A stretch of 64,000 nucleotides of DNA from Myrica gale (GCA_963930655.1 OZ005620.1:19659001-19723000); one strand, 5' to 3'; shown: positions 22,840-34,869, counted from the first letter of the stretch. The notes: generated by a model not told the origin, from the letters alone. A program made the numbers and translations.

Positions 22840-23575
22840 AACATTTCAACACTACTCCCTTCCTATCTTTAACACGCACATCTATAAAATTCATCAACTA
22901 ATACCTTTCATTTGTACTCCTCCATTCAATGCCATAATTTAAAGTGAAAAAGCACTTTCCTGCAAAATTAGGTGAGCTTGTTTTCACTTATTGCGAGAGA
23001 GAGCAAGATCATACCCAAAACACCCAAGAGAGACATGGACTTCTATCTAGAAGAATGGAAAGAGAAAAAAAAGCTTGGTAATGGTGGGCATATCTTATTG
23101 TTAAGCTATGTTTTGCAACCCATATTTACAAATTACAAGCTCCATGCACGTTTGTTAATTTCATCAGATTATTCTTCTGTTTAGACCTTTAATGGAACTA
23201 ATTCGGGACTCTTTAAAACGTAGATAATTATTCCTTTCCTGTCAGTTTTCTTTTTGTCGTTTTTGGTTGGGCAGCAGTTGAGGGGTTTTTCTTTCTGTCT
23301 TCTTTCCTGGACAGCTGTGTTGAGGATGACATAGAAATCAAGGTAGATGATTGCCAAAGAACAGGTTATCGCCTTGCCCCACTGGTATTAGAAGGAACAG
23401 CTATTGGGCTTCTATGACTATCCACTGTCCCGTTCTCTCCAATAGGTGCCATTCTAAGTGGGGGGAGGGGGGTGGTTTTACCTTAATACCTTCAACGACC
23501 TCTGCCGGCATTAATGGCAGTTGTCTTAACAACAGCCCGGGCTTGCCATTAATTGCCTTCTCTTTCGTTGCTCGC
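22840..23575. other. Intergenic, upstream region of the CYP86A gene
   Basis: No gene is recognised. Pyrimidine-rich sequence appears towards 23600. The stretch probably includes the distal promoter of the P450 gene. Confidence 0.4.
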
Positions 23576-23580
23576 CGACG

Positions 23581-23589
23581 CTTATAAAG
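23581..23589 (+). promoter_or_regulatory. Candidate TATA box of the CYP86A gene
   Basis: CTTATAAAG lies about 30 bp before a CT-rich stretch typical of plant transcription starts (about 23610-23650). The resulting leader would be about 460 nt and contain several ATGs (for example near 23622, 23757 and 23774). A spliced leader or a start nearer the coding region is therefore possible. Confidence 0.45.
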
Positions 23590-24079
23590 TACTTTTACAC
23601 AACCTTCTTTTCCATCATTCATATGCTTCTCTTTCTTTTTCAGCTCCTTTTTTTCTCAGGTCACCTCCATCTTCCTCCCTTCACTTGTTTCTGCACATTG
23701 CGAGCAAGAACCATTTATCTGGTTCTTCCTTTTCTCTTTCAACAATTTAACCAAACATGGTTTGCTTGTTCATATGATCTTACTGTGTAAACAAAGCTTA
23801 GATGTGTCATTCTCACAACATATTCAATCCGGGTTTTGTTCCTCAAGTCCATTTTGACCTGGGTTTTGTCTTTTACGTTCATTTGTCAAAGTTTTAGCCC
23901 TCACGTTTGCAGGCTGCAGATCCGAAAGTTACACCTCAACCACATTCATTTCTTGTTGGAGTTGTTTTTGCCTTTTGGATTTGGTGTTTCCCCGGCAAAA
24001 GATACAAGAAAGGGTGGCTTTCCGGTGATTGACAGTACAATTATTTTACGACGTTCGTCAGGTGGGGTTCGCCGATCAA

Positions 24080-25723
24080 ATGGAGATATCAACGGCATTA
24101 ATGGTATTATCAGCTATCGCGGCGTATTTAATGTGGTTCAGATTCATCTCGCGGTCATTAAATGGACCACGTGTCTGGCCTCTATTTGGGAGCTTGCCCG
24201 GGCTCATCCAACACGCTAACCGGATGCACGACTGGATCGCGGACAATCTTCGTACGTGCGGCGGCACGTACCAGACCTGCACTTTTGCGTTCCCGTTTCT
24301 GGCTCGGAAGCAGGGACTCGTGACGGTCACGTGCGACCCGAAGAATGTGGAGCACATTCTGAAGGCCCGGTTCGACAACTATCCAAAGGGTCCCAATTGG
24401 CAGGCTGCTTTCCATGATTTGCTCGGCGATGGGATTTTCAACTCGGACGGAGACACGTGGCTATTTCAGCGAAAGACTGCCGCACTGGAATTCACCACCC
24501 GGACGCTGCGCCAAGCCATGGCTCGGTGGGTGAGTCGGGCCATCAAGTTTAGGTTCTGCCCCATTCTCCAGACGGCTCAGCTGGAAGGAAAACCGGTTGA
24601 TCTTCAGGACCTCCTGCTTCGGCTCACATTCGATAACATTTGCGGTTTGGCGTTCGGTAAGGACCCAGAAACTCTATCTGCCGGGTTGCCCGATAACGGC
24701 TTCGCTTTGGCTTTCGACCGAGCCACAGAAGCCACGTTGCAGCGCTTTATTTTGCCCGCAGTTGTGTGGAAACTGAGGAAATGGCTCCGGCTCGGAATGG
24801 AAGTCAACTTGAGCCAAAGCCTGGAGCACATCGACCAATACTTAACCAACATCATCAATACACGTAAGCTCGAGCTGGTGAATCAGCAGCAAGGTGGCAG
24901 TGGGACCCCACACGATGACCTGCTTTCAAGGTTCATGAAGAAAAGGGAGAATTACTCGGACGAATTCCTCCAGCACGTGGCGCTCAACTTCATCCTAGCT
25001 GGACGTGACACGTCATCAGTCGCGTTGAGCTGGTTCTTCTGGCTTGTCAGTCAGAGCCCAAAAGTGGAAGAGAAAATCCTCACCGAAATCTGTGCCGTCC
25101 TGATGGAGACACGTGGCAACGACCCCTCAAAGTGGGTGGAAGAACCCCTGGTGTTTGACGAAGTTGACCAATTGGTATACCTTAAGGCGGCATTGTCCGA
25201 GACCCTAAGGCTTTACCCATCAGTGCCACAGGACTCGAAGCATGTAGTTGCTGATGACGTTTTGCCCAGTGGAGCTTTTGTGCCGGCAGGCTCATCAATC
25301 ACGTATTCCATCTATGCAATTGGGCGCATGGAGTTCATTTGGGGTGAAGACTGCCTAGAATTTAAGCCCGAGAGATGGTTATCCCTGGACGGCAAGAGAA
25401 TTGAGGTACAAGATTCATATAGGTTTGTCGCCTTCAATGCAGGTCCAAGAATTTGTTTAGGGAAAGACTTGGCTTACTTGCAAATGAAGTCGATAGCCGC
25501 GGCGGTGCTGTTGCGGCACAGGCTCTCTGTGATAACGGGCCACCGCGTGGAGCAGAAGATGTCATTGACATTGTTCATGAAGTACGGCCTCAAGGTTAAT
25601 GTGCAGCCAAGGGACTTGAAGCCTATCTTTGAAAAGATATGCAGTACTGGCGATACCCGCGGTAAAGATTCCATCCCTATTGGTAACTGTGACGAGGTTG
25701 TCATGGAGGCCGAGGTTGCTTAA
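24080..25723 (+). CDS. CYP86A: Cytochrome P450 CYP86A, fatty acid omega-hydroxylase
   Basis: A single-exon frame of 547 residues starting [20 protein letters not shown], a hydrophobic N-terminal ER anchor that fixes the start. P450 hallmarks are all present: I-helix AGRDTSS (307-313), K-helix ETLR (374-377), PERW motif, and heme loop [10 protein letters not shown] (452-461) with ligand Cys459. Family-specific stretches such as [35 protein letters not shown] (read in two parts) and [20 protein letters not shown] identify CYP86A, close to the CYP86A8/A22 group. These ER enzymes hydroxylate the terminal methyl group of fatty acids or acyl-CoAs, with NADPH-P450 reductase, for cutin and related polyesters. 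The coding sequence is GC-richer than the flanks. The C-terminal tail after [15 protein letters not shown] is variable in the family. No disruption is seen, so the enzyme looks functional. Confidence 0.95.
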   Translation: MEISTALMVLSAIAAYLMWFRFISRSLNGPRVWPLFGSLPGLIQHANRMHDWIADNLRTCGGTYQTCTFAFPFLARKQGLVTVTCDPKNVEHILKARFDNYPKGPNWQAAFHDLLGDGIFNSDGDTWLFQRKTAALEFTTRTLRQAMARWVSRAIKFRFCPILQTAQLEGKPVDLQDLLLRLTFDNICGLAFGKDPETLSAGLPDNGFALAFDRATEATLQRFILPAVVWKLRKWLRLGMEVNLSQSLEHIDQYLTNIINTRKLELVNQQQGGSGTPHDDLLSRFMKKRENYSDEFLQHVALNFILAGRDTSSVALSWFFWLVSQSPKVEEKILTEICAVLMETRGNDPSKWVEEPLVFDEVDQLVYLKAALSETLRLYPSVPQDSKHVVADDVLPSGAFVPAGSSITYSIYAIGRMEFIWGEDCLEFKPERWLSLDGKRIEVQDSYRFVAFNAGPRICLGKDLAYLQMKSIAAAVLLRHRLSVITGHRVEQKMSLTLFMKYGLKVNVQPRDLKPIFEKICSTGDTRGKDSIPIGNCDEVVMEAEVA

Positions 25724-25729
25724 TTAAGG

Positions 25730-26280
25730 GATTGTTTGGTTCTGGTTTATTTTTGTTGCATATAGTGATGCATATCAGAGTATTACAGTTCAAATATATG
25801 TATTCCGGGATTCATCACGACAGAGGTCTTCAACTGCTTCAATTCGATCGGTGGTGGAGCTAAAACGAAAAATGGAGGGTGTCTGTCATGGCAAATCCTG
25901 ATTGGCAAATTTTTATATGTAATTTCTACTACATATAGTAGAAGAAAGAGGAGTGGAGTGTCAAGGTTGCATAATAAGCAGAAGAATAGAGATAATGTAA
26001 CCAAGATCTTCTACTTTTCTTCTTCATTTCTTATGAGGAATTGGGTATACTTACACCCAATAAACGTTGAGAAAAAAATCATGTATTTGGACGTATACAT
26101 AACATAATGCTGGAAGTCATGAACAGGAGGTGAAGTCCTAACCAATTGAAAGAACTTGAAAGAATGGCAATGGCGGTATACCAAATAAGAAAAGTGACCT
26201 TTGGGATTGATGGGGTTTTAGGGTTCCTATTGTTCATTTTGAATAATGGCTATGGCAATTCATTTTTCTTGCTTGGTGTG
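25730..26280. other. 3' flank of the CYP86A gene
   Basis: Probable 3' UTR in the first 200-300 bp, then AT-rich intergenic sequence with nothing recognisable. Confidence 0.4.
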
Positions 26281-26282
26281 GT

Positions 26283-26565
26283 CAGTGGCGGAACCAGGAC
26301 CAAAATTCAGGGGGGTCGAATTTTAAAGACGAAATGACAAGAATTTTTTTTCCTTTATAATGCTAAAAATTGTCTTACAATTACAATATCAAAAATTAAA
26401 GACTAAAAACATTAAAAATATTGCAATACAAGTATCATGTTATGTACTGCGACTGAAATGTGACAATTGCATCCTATGATTTTACATCTTTTGAAAATGT
26501 TGCAAAACGACTTCGTTCTCAATATCCATAAAAGCATCATGCTCGATGTACACTACACATGTGGA
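26283..26565 (-). pseudogene. hAT transposase C-terminal fragment
   Basis: The plus strand starts with the terminal motif CAGTGGCGGAACCAGGA and continues with strong similarity to 6188-6400 and 47631-47815. On the minus strand, 26565-26450 encodes CVVYIEHDAFMDIENEV followed by VLQHFQKM and a stop, the end of the same hAT dimerisation domain found at 6188-6690. Only this end of the element is present. Confidence 0.65.
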
Positions 26566-26569
26566 GATG

Positions 26570-29540
26570 CAAAGTGAAGTCTCCTGTTCACAATCTCCTC
26601 TTAGCCTCTTCGAAAAAGTTATAATGATTTTTGTTTTGACTCTTGAAATATAAACCCTTAAATCATAGAAAGATCTATAATAAATTCTCTTTAGCTCTTT
26701 AGAAAAATTGAATTAAACCCTTAAATCATAGATGATAGTCAATTCCACAAAAGCAAAACAGTACAACAGTTGTCAAAATTTCTTTGTGCGATGTCTATAA
26801 AGCAGAGGCAAGTCATCATACAACAAATTTCTTTGGTTTGTCTAGGTGAAAAGGGGGGGGGGAAGGCCATGTGATGACCACTAGATTCTTCAATCTTCGG
26901 TTTTTTCTAAGCAAACCTACATCTGCTTTAAACTTGTCAAAAGTAAATCATTATTATAATAATTAATAATTATAATCTAAAGATTAAGAAAAATTCAACT
27001 CTCAAGTTAGTTGCTCATTCGGCCAAGGAAACTTTCATGAAAAATTCATCAACATATCTCACTATCCCAGCACTTCCAACAGGCAACAACCCACAAAATT
27101 CAACAGCATATCCCAGCACTTCCAACAACCCACAAAATAACAACTCACAAAATTCACACATTTCTAACTCACAAAATTCATAAAATCCCTAATTCATATA
27201 TCTCTAATTCACAAAATTCATAAAATCTCTAATTCACATATTCTTAATTCAAAAAATTCATCAAATCCCTAATTCATAAAATTCATCAAAAAATCACATC
27301 AATAATTAAATTTGTTTAATGCCTTTTTTTAACATGTTTATTTAACATGTTTATTATTCAGTTCATCCCCCTGGATATTGCCATTGAGCTAATCAAGGAA
27401 CTAGTTGGCCGGAGTGGGCCCACGAACGTTATTGCTTGAGAATCCGACGAGCTAGGCGCCAATCGTTTAGCATATCTTTCCATATTTTTTTCATAATATT
27501 CCGAATAATTAAACACGGACTTAACCAACTAGTATTTGTCCTATTATTGAGTGCTATTATATTGGCCTGGGCCTGAGCCTCAGGGGTATCGGGCTCAGGC
27601 CAATTTATTTTTAAAAAAAAAGTAATGCAAATTTTTTCTTTTGATGGCGTGAGGGGTAGCGGCCGCCCAGGGTCGCTACCCCTTCCTTCCGCCACCGTGT
27701 GGTACACCGTGGTTTCTGCTTTGCTTGATCATTCTTCTAGAGAGGGCTCTGCTCCCACACAGCTTAATGAAAACAATACCTATCTACCACTAAGCTGTGT
27801 ATGTGGGATATAAGGGCCCTTGTGCAGTGGAAGGGGATTCCTGCAATTCGGTGATATTTCGAGAGAGAGAGAGAACAGAAGGTGGGTCCCGACCAGTACC
27901 CACCTCCTGCTCTACCTCTCTCTCCAAATTGCTGACTTTGCAATACCTTAAGTATTGCAGAGGAGCCGGATCCGCAGTGCAGTTTGCCCATGAGGTCACA
28001 TGTTCAATCTATGATTGAGACACTTGGATAGCTTGGAAGATGGGGTGTAGGCTCCTAGGTGATGGTTCTATGACGGGAACCATTTCACCCTTCTGTCGGG
28101 ATGGGGTCGGGACCTGGGCGGGAGCCCAAGCATTTCCTTCTATGACAAAGGCAATTGTGTTAACACTCAAATCATATCCTTAGGGAGCGTCTGTCTTTCT
28201 CAGTCTAGGTCCCTAAGGTGATTGTTCTTTGATAAGGGGTACCTGTGGACATTTCTTTTTTCCCACCTACTCTTCTTGTCTAGAAAAAAAAAAGGAAAAC
28301 AGTACCTATCTGGGTTAGAACAAGCTGCAGGTCTACTCCCATGGTCACAAGGCGACTAACCTCATTGGTCCGACACTGATTGATCCTATGGTATAATGTA
28401 CTTTTCTCGATCTTGGTCCCCGCAATAGATAGATTATTTTCCCGTTTATAGTGGTGCGTGAATGCACATCAGCTGCATGCGTAATTGTCTGGTCCATATT
28501 TCGTTTCATGCTTCCCATTCAAAACAATTAAAGGTAGGTGCATATATATGGCCGGATTATACCCCACAAGAACTCGATCGCTGATTGATAGACCTTATAA
28601 CGAATTAAACAAGCAAACGAATCAAAGTATGTGCTTTGTCTTTCCTATTTTTGGGAGAAGAAGTAATTAACTGCTCTGTCTTTCATGATGGGGCTACCTA
28701 TCATTTAAGTGATGCAAAGAGAATGGCAGCGTCGATTCCTCTTCGACAATATATTTCCTGTATAGTTTTCAGTTTTCTACTTCTAGAAAATATCTAGAAA
28801 AACTAAAGGCAATAGGTCATGGGAAGTTAATTTCAGTACTACTCGCGGCTGAGAAGTAGGTATGTAAATTTAAGGGAAAATTAGACGAGCGTTAATTAAC
28901 TCCACGACCCATTAATAATTAATTTGATCTTACTAATTATGTTAACTATTTTTCAATTACTTTCTTGTCTTTACGTGTACGTGCATCATGCATGAACGTG
29001 CTTGTGTTCCAATGAAAGGCGACCAACGCGGTTAAGTGCCACGTGGCAGTTGAAAACACCAGACCAATTAGAAAAAGCCCAGTGGATCAATGTCTCCACG
29101 TTACAGTTTCATTAATTTGTCTCGGGGTGAAAATACAGCATTCGATCTTGAGCTTAATTATATAATTAACATTCCCATCATTTTGGTGGGAGGTAGATTT
29201 TTAACCACGCATAGACAATGTTTTGAGCTAGGCAGAGAGAGAATATCCCTTCTAATTCTTTCTAACTTTTACACTATCTTTAAAGAGAATTACACGTTAA
29301 TTCCACATGTACTATCATTATTGACAATTCTTTCTTTTAAACGATCATTTTTTTGTAATGTCTCTTTTTGTGAAAGATTTAATCATTAGGATTATACTTA
29401 GGTGTGACCTAATATAATTTGAGGGAAATTTTTTAAAATTTAATCCTGTTTAATATAAGGAATTAAATAATTAAACTCTTAATCTTTTCTTCAATTTAGG
29501 TTCACTATCAATGCTTTGATTAGTTATTAGTTCTATATTA
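26570..29540. other. Intergenic, mostly unexplained
   Basis: 26990-27300 is an AT-rich array of imperfect short repeats built from AATTCATAAAATC-like words. 27620-28380 is a less AT-rich block with no recognisable protein: GAGAGA runs, a short hairpin around CAATACCTTAAGTATTG at 27940-27957, and the phrase ACCTATCT after an A-rich run twice (27778 and 28302). It may be a degraded retroelement. 28440-29540 is AT-rich with nothing recognised. Confidence 0.4.
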
Positions 29541-29759
29541 CTACAACTTCAAAAACAATTCATGGCTCCAAAAAAACCATGGTTTGATTAATTACTATCA
29601 AATGTGAGTTAACCATGGGTTAGGTGCGTGGTTTTGGTCATTCTCTACAGCCAGTTGGATCATTGTTTTTAGTGGGTATGTAGATCTAATCTGGAGACTA
29701 GAGGAGGCTAGATTGGAGATAGAGAAGATGAGGGCTACATGCGATTTGGGTTGGGGGAT

Positions 29760-30200
29760 TCTCTATTGATTATTTGGGTTGCAATTTTGATTTATTTTTT
29801 TTTTTAAGTTTTTACGATTTGGTTGAGATTTGGAAAGTTTTGGAAAGTTTTTCAAATTCTTGGCAAGGAGATTTTCATGCCAATGCATCAGATTTGGGTT
29901 GTGATTTGCTATTGAATATTTGGGTTGCAATTTTAGAAAATTTTTATTAGTTTTTTTGCAATTTGATTGAGATTTGGAAAGTTTTTCAAATTTTTGGCGA
30001 GGAGATTTTTATGCCAATGTGTCAGATTTGGGTTACAATTTTGGAAATTTATTTTATATTTTATGCAATTTGGTTGATATTTAGAAAGTTTTTCAAATTA
30101 GTGGCAATGATATTTTCATGCCAATGTGTCAGATTTGGGTTGGGATTTGCTATTGAATATTTGGGTTGCAATTTTGGAAAATGTTTTTAAGTTTTTGTGA
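29760..30200 (+). repeat. Degenerate tandem repeat with ~110-135 bp period
   Basis: The phrase ATGCCAATGNNTCAGATTTGGGTT recurs at about 29877, 30010 and 30118, each time preceded by a GATTTGGAAAGTTTTTCAAATT-like segment. The units are AT-rich and have no coding evidence. They lie inside the suspected CACTA element that ends at 30883. Confidence 0.6.
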
Positions 30201-30479
30201 TTTGGTTGAAGTGATGTTGGTTTGGAAGAAATTTGTAAGATTCTGATAAAATTGTGAATATTTAGGTGATGTTAAAGTTATATTGACATGCGTGCAAAAG
30301 TTGTTAAAAGAGATTGCTGTTATAAAAAAAAGGTAATAAAGTGTTGTATTGGAATACATGTCTTTTGTGATGTTTGACATGTAAATATAAAAGTATGATG
30401 CAAATCCTAAAAAAACACTCAACCGAACATGCCCTGAGATTTGGAAAAAATTTCAATTTGTGGTGATTTTTTCGAATTT

Positions 30480-30883
30480 GCAGTATGGTCGACTGCGACA
30501 GTCATCGTTAGGTGCCGGTTTCCTCTCCTAACATCGGTGGTAGTGTCCATTTTTTGAAAAATCGCCTATAGGGGTGGGGGTAGAAACCGTCACCGCTTAT
30601 ACACAACCCTAATGTGAATGAAGAAACATATCTTAGGAGTGATAGAATGTGATGGAATTCAAATCTGTCACGCGATAGAAAATCATCTGGATGTGTAACT
30701 TGTTTGTCTGAACGATTTGCGTGATGAATCTCAGAATTTATCACACAAACTCTTTTATGACGGGCTTACAGTGACGAATCGGGTAATAAATTTTTGTTTT
30801 CGTCACCCAAAATCTTTGGTGTCGAATTAATAGCTTTTGGTGACACATTTTTTTTCTCACCCTTAACCAAATTTCTTGTAGTG
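30480..30883. mobile_element. 3' end of a CACTA (En/Spm) element
   Basis: The stretch ends TTTCTTGTAGTG, the reverse complement of the CACTACAAGAAA terminus of plant CACTA elements. The preceding ~400 bp carry scattered subterminal words GTGACGAA, TTCGTCAC and GTCACGCG in both orientations, as expected for CACTA subterminal repeats. A possible but mutated other end, TACTACAACTTCAAAA, sits near 29549; no matching 3-bp target duplication was found there. This is probably a decayed non-autonomous copy. Confidence 0.55.
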
Positions 30884-31432
30884 GCTAGATTTTAACAATG
30901 GGGACAAAATTAGAAAAAAATAGTAGTTTAGATATTTAATTGTCAAAGAGAATATGTTTAGGGCATATTACAAATATCCATGATAAGAAGAGGTTTTTCC
31001 ATTCTTTTACTTATTCATTAAAAAGAGAATATCAAATTAAGAAGAAAAATCCAAAAAGACAATTCATGCAGTTATGATTCTCGTTGTCAACATGAATAGG
31101 CTCAAAATCATTAAAGACAGAAAAAAAATAACGAAGAACATATGCTCTTGACGTGTACTGCATTTATATCGTTTACATTAATTCATAGAACGTAGAGTTT
31201 TCCAATCCATCAACGTGTGGTACTTGTCTATGCACGCTGGAACTCTTCAGAAAATCCTATAAGTTTTAACAGTTTTGTACTGAACTATTCTCTTCCTTCT
31301 TCAGTAAATGCAGTACTGAAAAAGAAAGAAGTAAAGTCCCAAAAATGATTCTTCCAGATATTATGTTTTGTGGTCAACTTTTTCAGGGACAGATCAGTTG
31401 ACATATAAACTTGGAGCAATTATGAAAGCTTT

Positions 31433-31441
31433 TATATATAT
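31433..31441 (+). promoter_or_regulatory. Candidate TATA box of the neprosin-family gene
   Basis: TATATATA lies 54-62 bp before the preferred ATG at 31495. It would place transcription start around 31465, so the more upstream in-frame ATG at 31444 would not be in the transcript. This supports the start at 31495. Confidence 0.5.
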
Positions 31442-31494
31442 AGATGCACATGGCCGGCAACCAAACCAAAGAACAGATAGATTTTGGTCCAGAA

Positions 31495-33455
31495 ATGGCA
31501 TCAAGAGCAATATTAAGAGGTTTCTTAGTTGTGTTGTATCTGTCTTTGACTTTCGCTTACAATGAAGGAGCAGAAACTGTGGAAGATCTAGAAATAGATA
31601 TGCAACTCAAGATTCTCAACAAGCCCTACGTCAAAAGTATCAAGGTCTATATAATTGCTTTGTTAATCATTCTTTTTAAACTCTTAATGCTTAATCATTC
31701 CATACAGAACAACTAGTTCTTTTGTGAGCTGATCACGGCCAGGTGTCTTTCGCATACAGACTGAAGAGGGTGATATCTATGATTGCGTCGATATCTATAA
31801 GCAACCGGCCTTTGATCATCCTTTGCTAAAAAACCACAGCATTCAGGTACCGTAAAACCTCATCTCTTAATATGTATTATATATGTATATCTCCATTAAC
31901 ATTTCATTTTGTAAATGGCCTCGTACTTTGCAGATGAAACCTAGTTCTTTTCCGAAGGAAGTGGCAGCTGCAACTTCGTCACCTCATTCACACAAGTCTT
32001 CTGCAGTAGGGTTGAGTGAAGCCTGCCCACTTGGCACCGTTCCCATCAGGAGGACTCGAAAGGAAGAGTTACTATGGGCCAAAGCGTTTAAGAAAAACTC
32101 TCAGTCAAATGCTGCAGCACCCCCTCATTCAGACAAGTCTTCTGTAGTAGGGTTGAGTACTGAAGCCTGCCCACTAACTAACACCGCTCTCATCAGGAGG
32201 ACTCGAAAGGAAGAGATCAGGGCCAAAGCGTTCAAGAACAACTCTGATCAGTCAAATGCAGCAGCACCCCCTACCGGTTTTCATGTTCGTGATCGGTTTC
32301 TAATCAATTATATCAATTTGACTTGACAATTTTTTTTTTCTTTTTCCCTTCACTAATTGTCAATATTGGTAAAGGGAAAGAAAATATATCTTAATTTAAT
32401 TCTTTGACGTTGTTTGTAGTATGCAACAAAAATATTACCGGGAGATCCAAGCAAACACTATTTGGGGGCCGCCGGACTACTCAACATACAAAATCCAGCA
32501 GTCACAGTTAACCAATTCAGCCAAGCATTTGTACAGCTCCGAAGTGGCGTCGATACCCTTCAGTTTGGATGGATGGTAATGGAGTACACCAGACGCATCT
32601 CTTGGTTAACGTTCTGAAAGGGTTTTTTCATAGCAATCTTTTCCATTTTTCTTTCTACCATTGATTTTGTTTATCAACTTCTTAGGTAAATCCAAAACTA
32701 TATGGCGATAACAACACGCGGACCTTTGCCTCAATGGCGGTATGCCGAGGAATCTATTTTTTCTCGAACAATTTCAGAAAAGAGATATCATTTTGTCTAA
32801 CTAAAGTACGTCATTTTTCTGTTTTTTTTTTCTCTCAGGCCGGTGACTACGGTTGTTTCAATACGCTCTGCACAGGTTTTGTGCAAGTTAGCCAAGAGTT
32901 TCCTCTTGGTTATGTTCTTAGGAACATTTCCGAATATGATGGCGAGCAATACTATGTTAGAAATGCGATCTTCAAGGTAAAAGTTCTTGCATCAAATCTC
33001 TAATTAATTGTATGACTTTGTTGGATTTCCTCTCCTTTCGTCGATGTACTTATTTGTGTTTGCTGTGCTGATCATAGGATCCCAAATCAGGAGATTGGTG
33101 GCTTGCACACGACGACTTTGAGCAAACTGTTGGGTATTGGCCCAAGACCTTGTTTTCCAGCCTATCGTCTTCTGCCGAGGAAATACAATGGGGTGGTGGA
33201 GTTCACACTGATGTCATTGCATCCAGTCCTTTCATGGGTAACGGCCATTTTGCAGAAGAAGGCTTTAGGGAGGCTGCTTATATAAGAGACTACCAGATTA
33301 TAGATGAGTCCAACCAACTGCAATTTCCAGATGAAAATGTACTCCAATATCTCACAGACAGCCCACATTGTTACCACATATGCCCACTCAAAGGACTAGA
33401 CCATGCCTTCCTCTATGGGGGTCCTGGTGGATACTGTGAGAAGCAACTGAGCTGA
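31495..33455 (+). CDS. Neprosin/DUF239 family secreted protein, probably catalytically inactive
   Basis: Seven exons join in phase 0 throughout: 31495-31644, 31760-31846, 31934-32284, 32420-32575, 32686-32739, 32839-32976 and 33078-33455, giving 437 residues. The N-terminus is a signal peptide (core GFLVVLYLSLTFAY). Then come the activation-domain motifs LNKPYVKSIK, GDIYDCVDIYKQPAFDHPLL and CPLGTVPIRRT, and the C-terminal neprosin domain (VNPKLYGDNNTRTFASM, GCFNTLCTGFVQVS, DWWLAHDDFEQTVGYWPKTL, PFMGNGHFAEEGF, FLYGGPGG). Neprosins are secreted glutamic peptidases. Two positions where I expect the catalytic glutamates, in the family motifs IE-x-GW and WGGEV, are here Gln244 (LQFGW) and Gly353 (WGGGV), so peptidase activity is doubtful. 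Exon 3 contains an internal duplication (see repeat at 31982). A further in-frame ATG at 31444 would add 17 residues before the signal peptide. Confidence 0.87.
31982..32269 (+). repeat. In-frame internal duplication in exon 3 of the neprosin-family gene
   Basis: Two adjacent units, 31982-32122 (141 bp) and 32123-about 32269, encode similar blocks. Unit 1 runs HSHKSSAVGLSEACPLGTV.. to QSNAAAPP, and unit 2 runs HSDKSSVVGLSTEACPLTNT.. to QSNAAAPP. Both keep IRRTRKEE and AKAF. Unit 1 keeps the family motif CPLGTVPIRRT; unit 2 has drifted to CPLTNTALIRRT. The frame is maintained across both. Confidence 0.88.
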
Positions 33456-33469
33456 GCTTAGATTTGGAG

Positions 33470-34720
33470 ACTATGGGGATCTAAGTTCAGGGCTGCAATT
33501 TTGAATGGATTTGCAATAAACTGTACTGGTTATTACTAATTTCAATAACATGGCATATTTTGATAATGAAGCCAATAGTATTACTTTATGGCTTTTGGGA
33601 TGTTTCAAAAACTGTAAACCTGGATCTAATGGCGTCCTGTTCTTTTGTTTCAAAAACTGTTTTGCCTACTCGAAGCACCTTTGAACTTTAAAGTAGGCCT
33701 CATTCATTTCACTTGGTGAAGCTAGAAAGTGCCCACCTTAGCACTGAAAGGATAGATTGGTGGCCACTGGCAGCTACCTATAGCAAGTGGCCCATGTGTC
33801 CCACAGCATTTAAGTTGGGCCATTTTACTTATCAATGGCTAACTCTGTTCTGTTCTGTTCGGTTGGTCAGAAGAAAATAGGGAGAAAAGAAAAAGAAAAA
33901 GAAAAGATAAAAAATAATAAATACAATTAATGATTCTAATATTTTTTAAATTATAAACTACCATCTTGGTCATATTGTTTTCATTAATAATTGATTTTAA
34001 ACGTTTTGAATCTTCCAAGAGTGGTCTTAATCTTTAGTACTAACATTTTTTACGTGTAAAATAACAAGTTTTTTTTTATATGATATTGTTTTGATGGGAT
34101 AAAATTGTAATTTAAGAGACTCAATAATTACTTACAAATTAACTTAGGATTTGAACAGATTATGTAAACTGTTTAAAATTAAAGATATGTGATATAACGT
34201 GACAAAATATAATAATTTAGCGTGTAAAGTATATAATTATTGTAATTTGAAAAGTAGAAAATTAATTTATAACTTCAAGTTCCTAATTTACTTTTAAGTT
34301 CTCTTTGTTACTTTTTTTTTTTTTTTGGTAAAAAGGATAAACCATGTAAGGTAGATCACCTAAGTGAACTCACAGAACGCACACCTAAACACTAGAGAGC
34401 TAGTGCAAATCCATTTATACCTATGAGGCTCCTGCTTAAATAGTTAAGCTATATTTGTTTTGTTTGAACTCCAATAATTTTGGCCCAAAAATTTAGGTTT
34501 AATAATAAAAAATTCATTACATAATTTTTTTATTATTATAATATTTATTAAAAATCTTCTCTCTCTTCATTTTTCTCACCAACTCTCGTAACATATCTTT
34601 ACTTTATAATATTTTTTCAAACACCAATACCCAAAATTTCGACCCTCAAACATCCCCTAGTGTCTAACCCATATAAATACAGATAAATCCTAAGTAAAAT
34701 TTTAATTATTGGAACAGACG
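33470..34720. other. 3' flank of the neprosin-family gene and intergenic DNA
   Basis: A probable 3' UTR ends near 33560. The rest is very AT-rich. A stretch ending CTCAAACATCCCCTAG near 34660 resembles the right end of the Tourist-like MITEs in this window, but its left end was not found. No gene is seen. Confidence 0.4.
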
Positions 34721-34739
34721 CGCAGGTCTATTAGTTTTT

Positions 34740-34869
34740 TTTTATAGGCAATTGGTAGAACAGAAGAGAACCTACGGGTATACAGGGATTCGAACGTGAG
34801 TACTAACCCTCCTCAAAAGGAGGAGACTGAGGAGTTGCCAGTTGGGCTAAAGCTCACTGGCGATCGAAG
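34740..34869 (-). mobile_element. tRNA-derived SINE
   Basis: Read on the minus strand: an A-box-like TTTAGCCCAACTGGCA, then about 45 bp later a B-box-like CGTTCGAATCCCT, then CCAATTGCCTATAAAAAAAAA as the tail. The flanks repeat imperfectly (GGTCTATTAGTTT at about 34726 and GGTCTACTGGTTT at about 34870), consistent with a target duplication. Same family as 3623-3750. Confidence 0.78.

Noticed and set aside
31444-31494. Upstream in-frame ATG of the neprosin-family gene
   Set aside because: It is directly next to the TATA-like box and would put 17 hydrophilic residues before a clear signal peptide.
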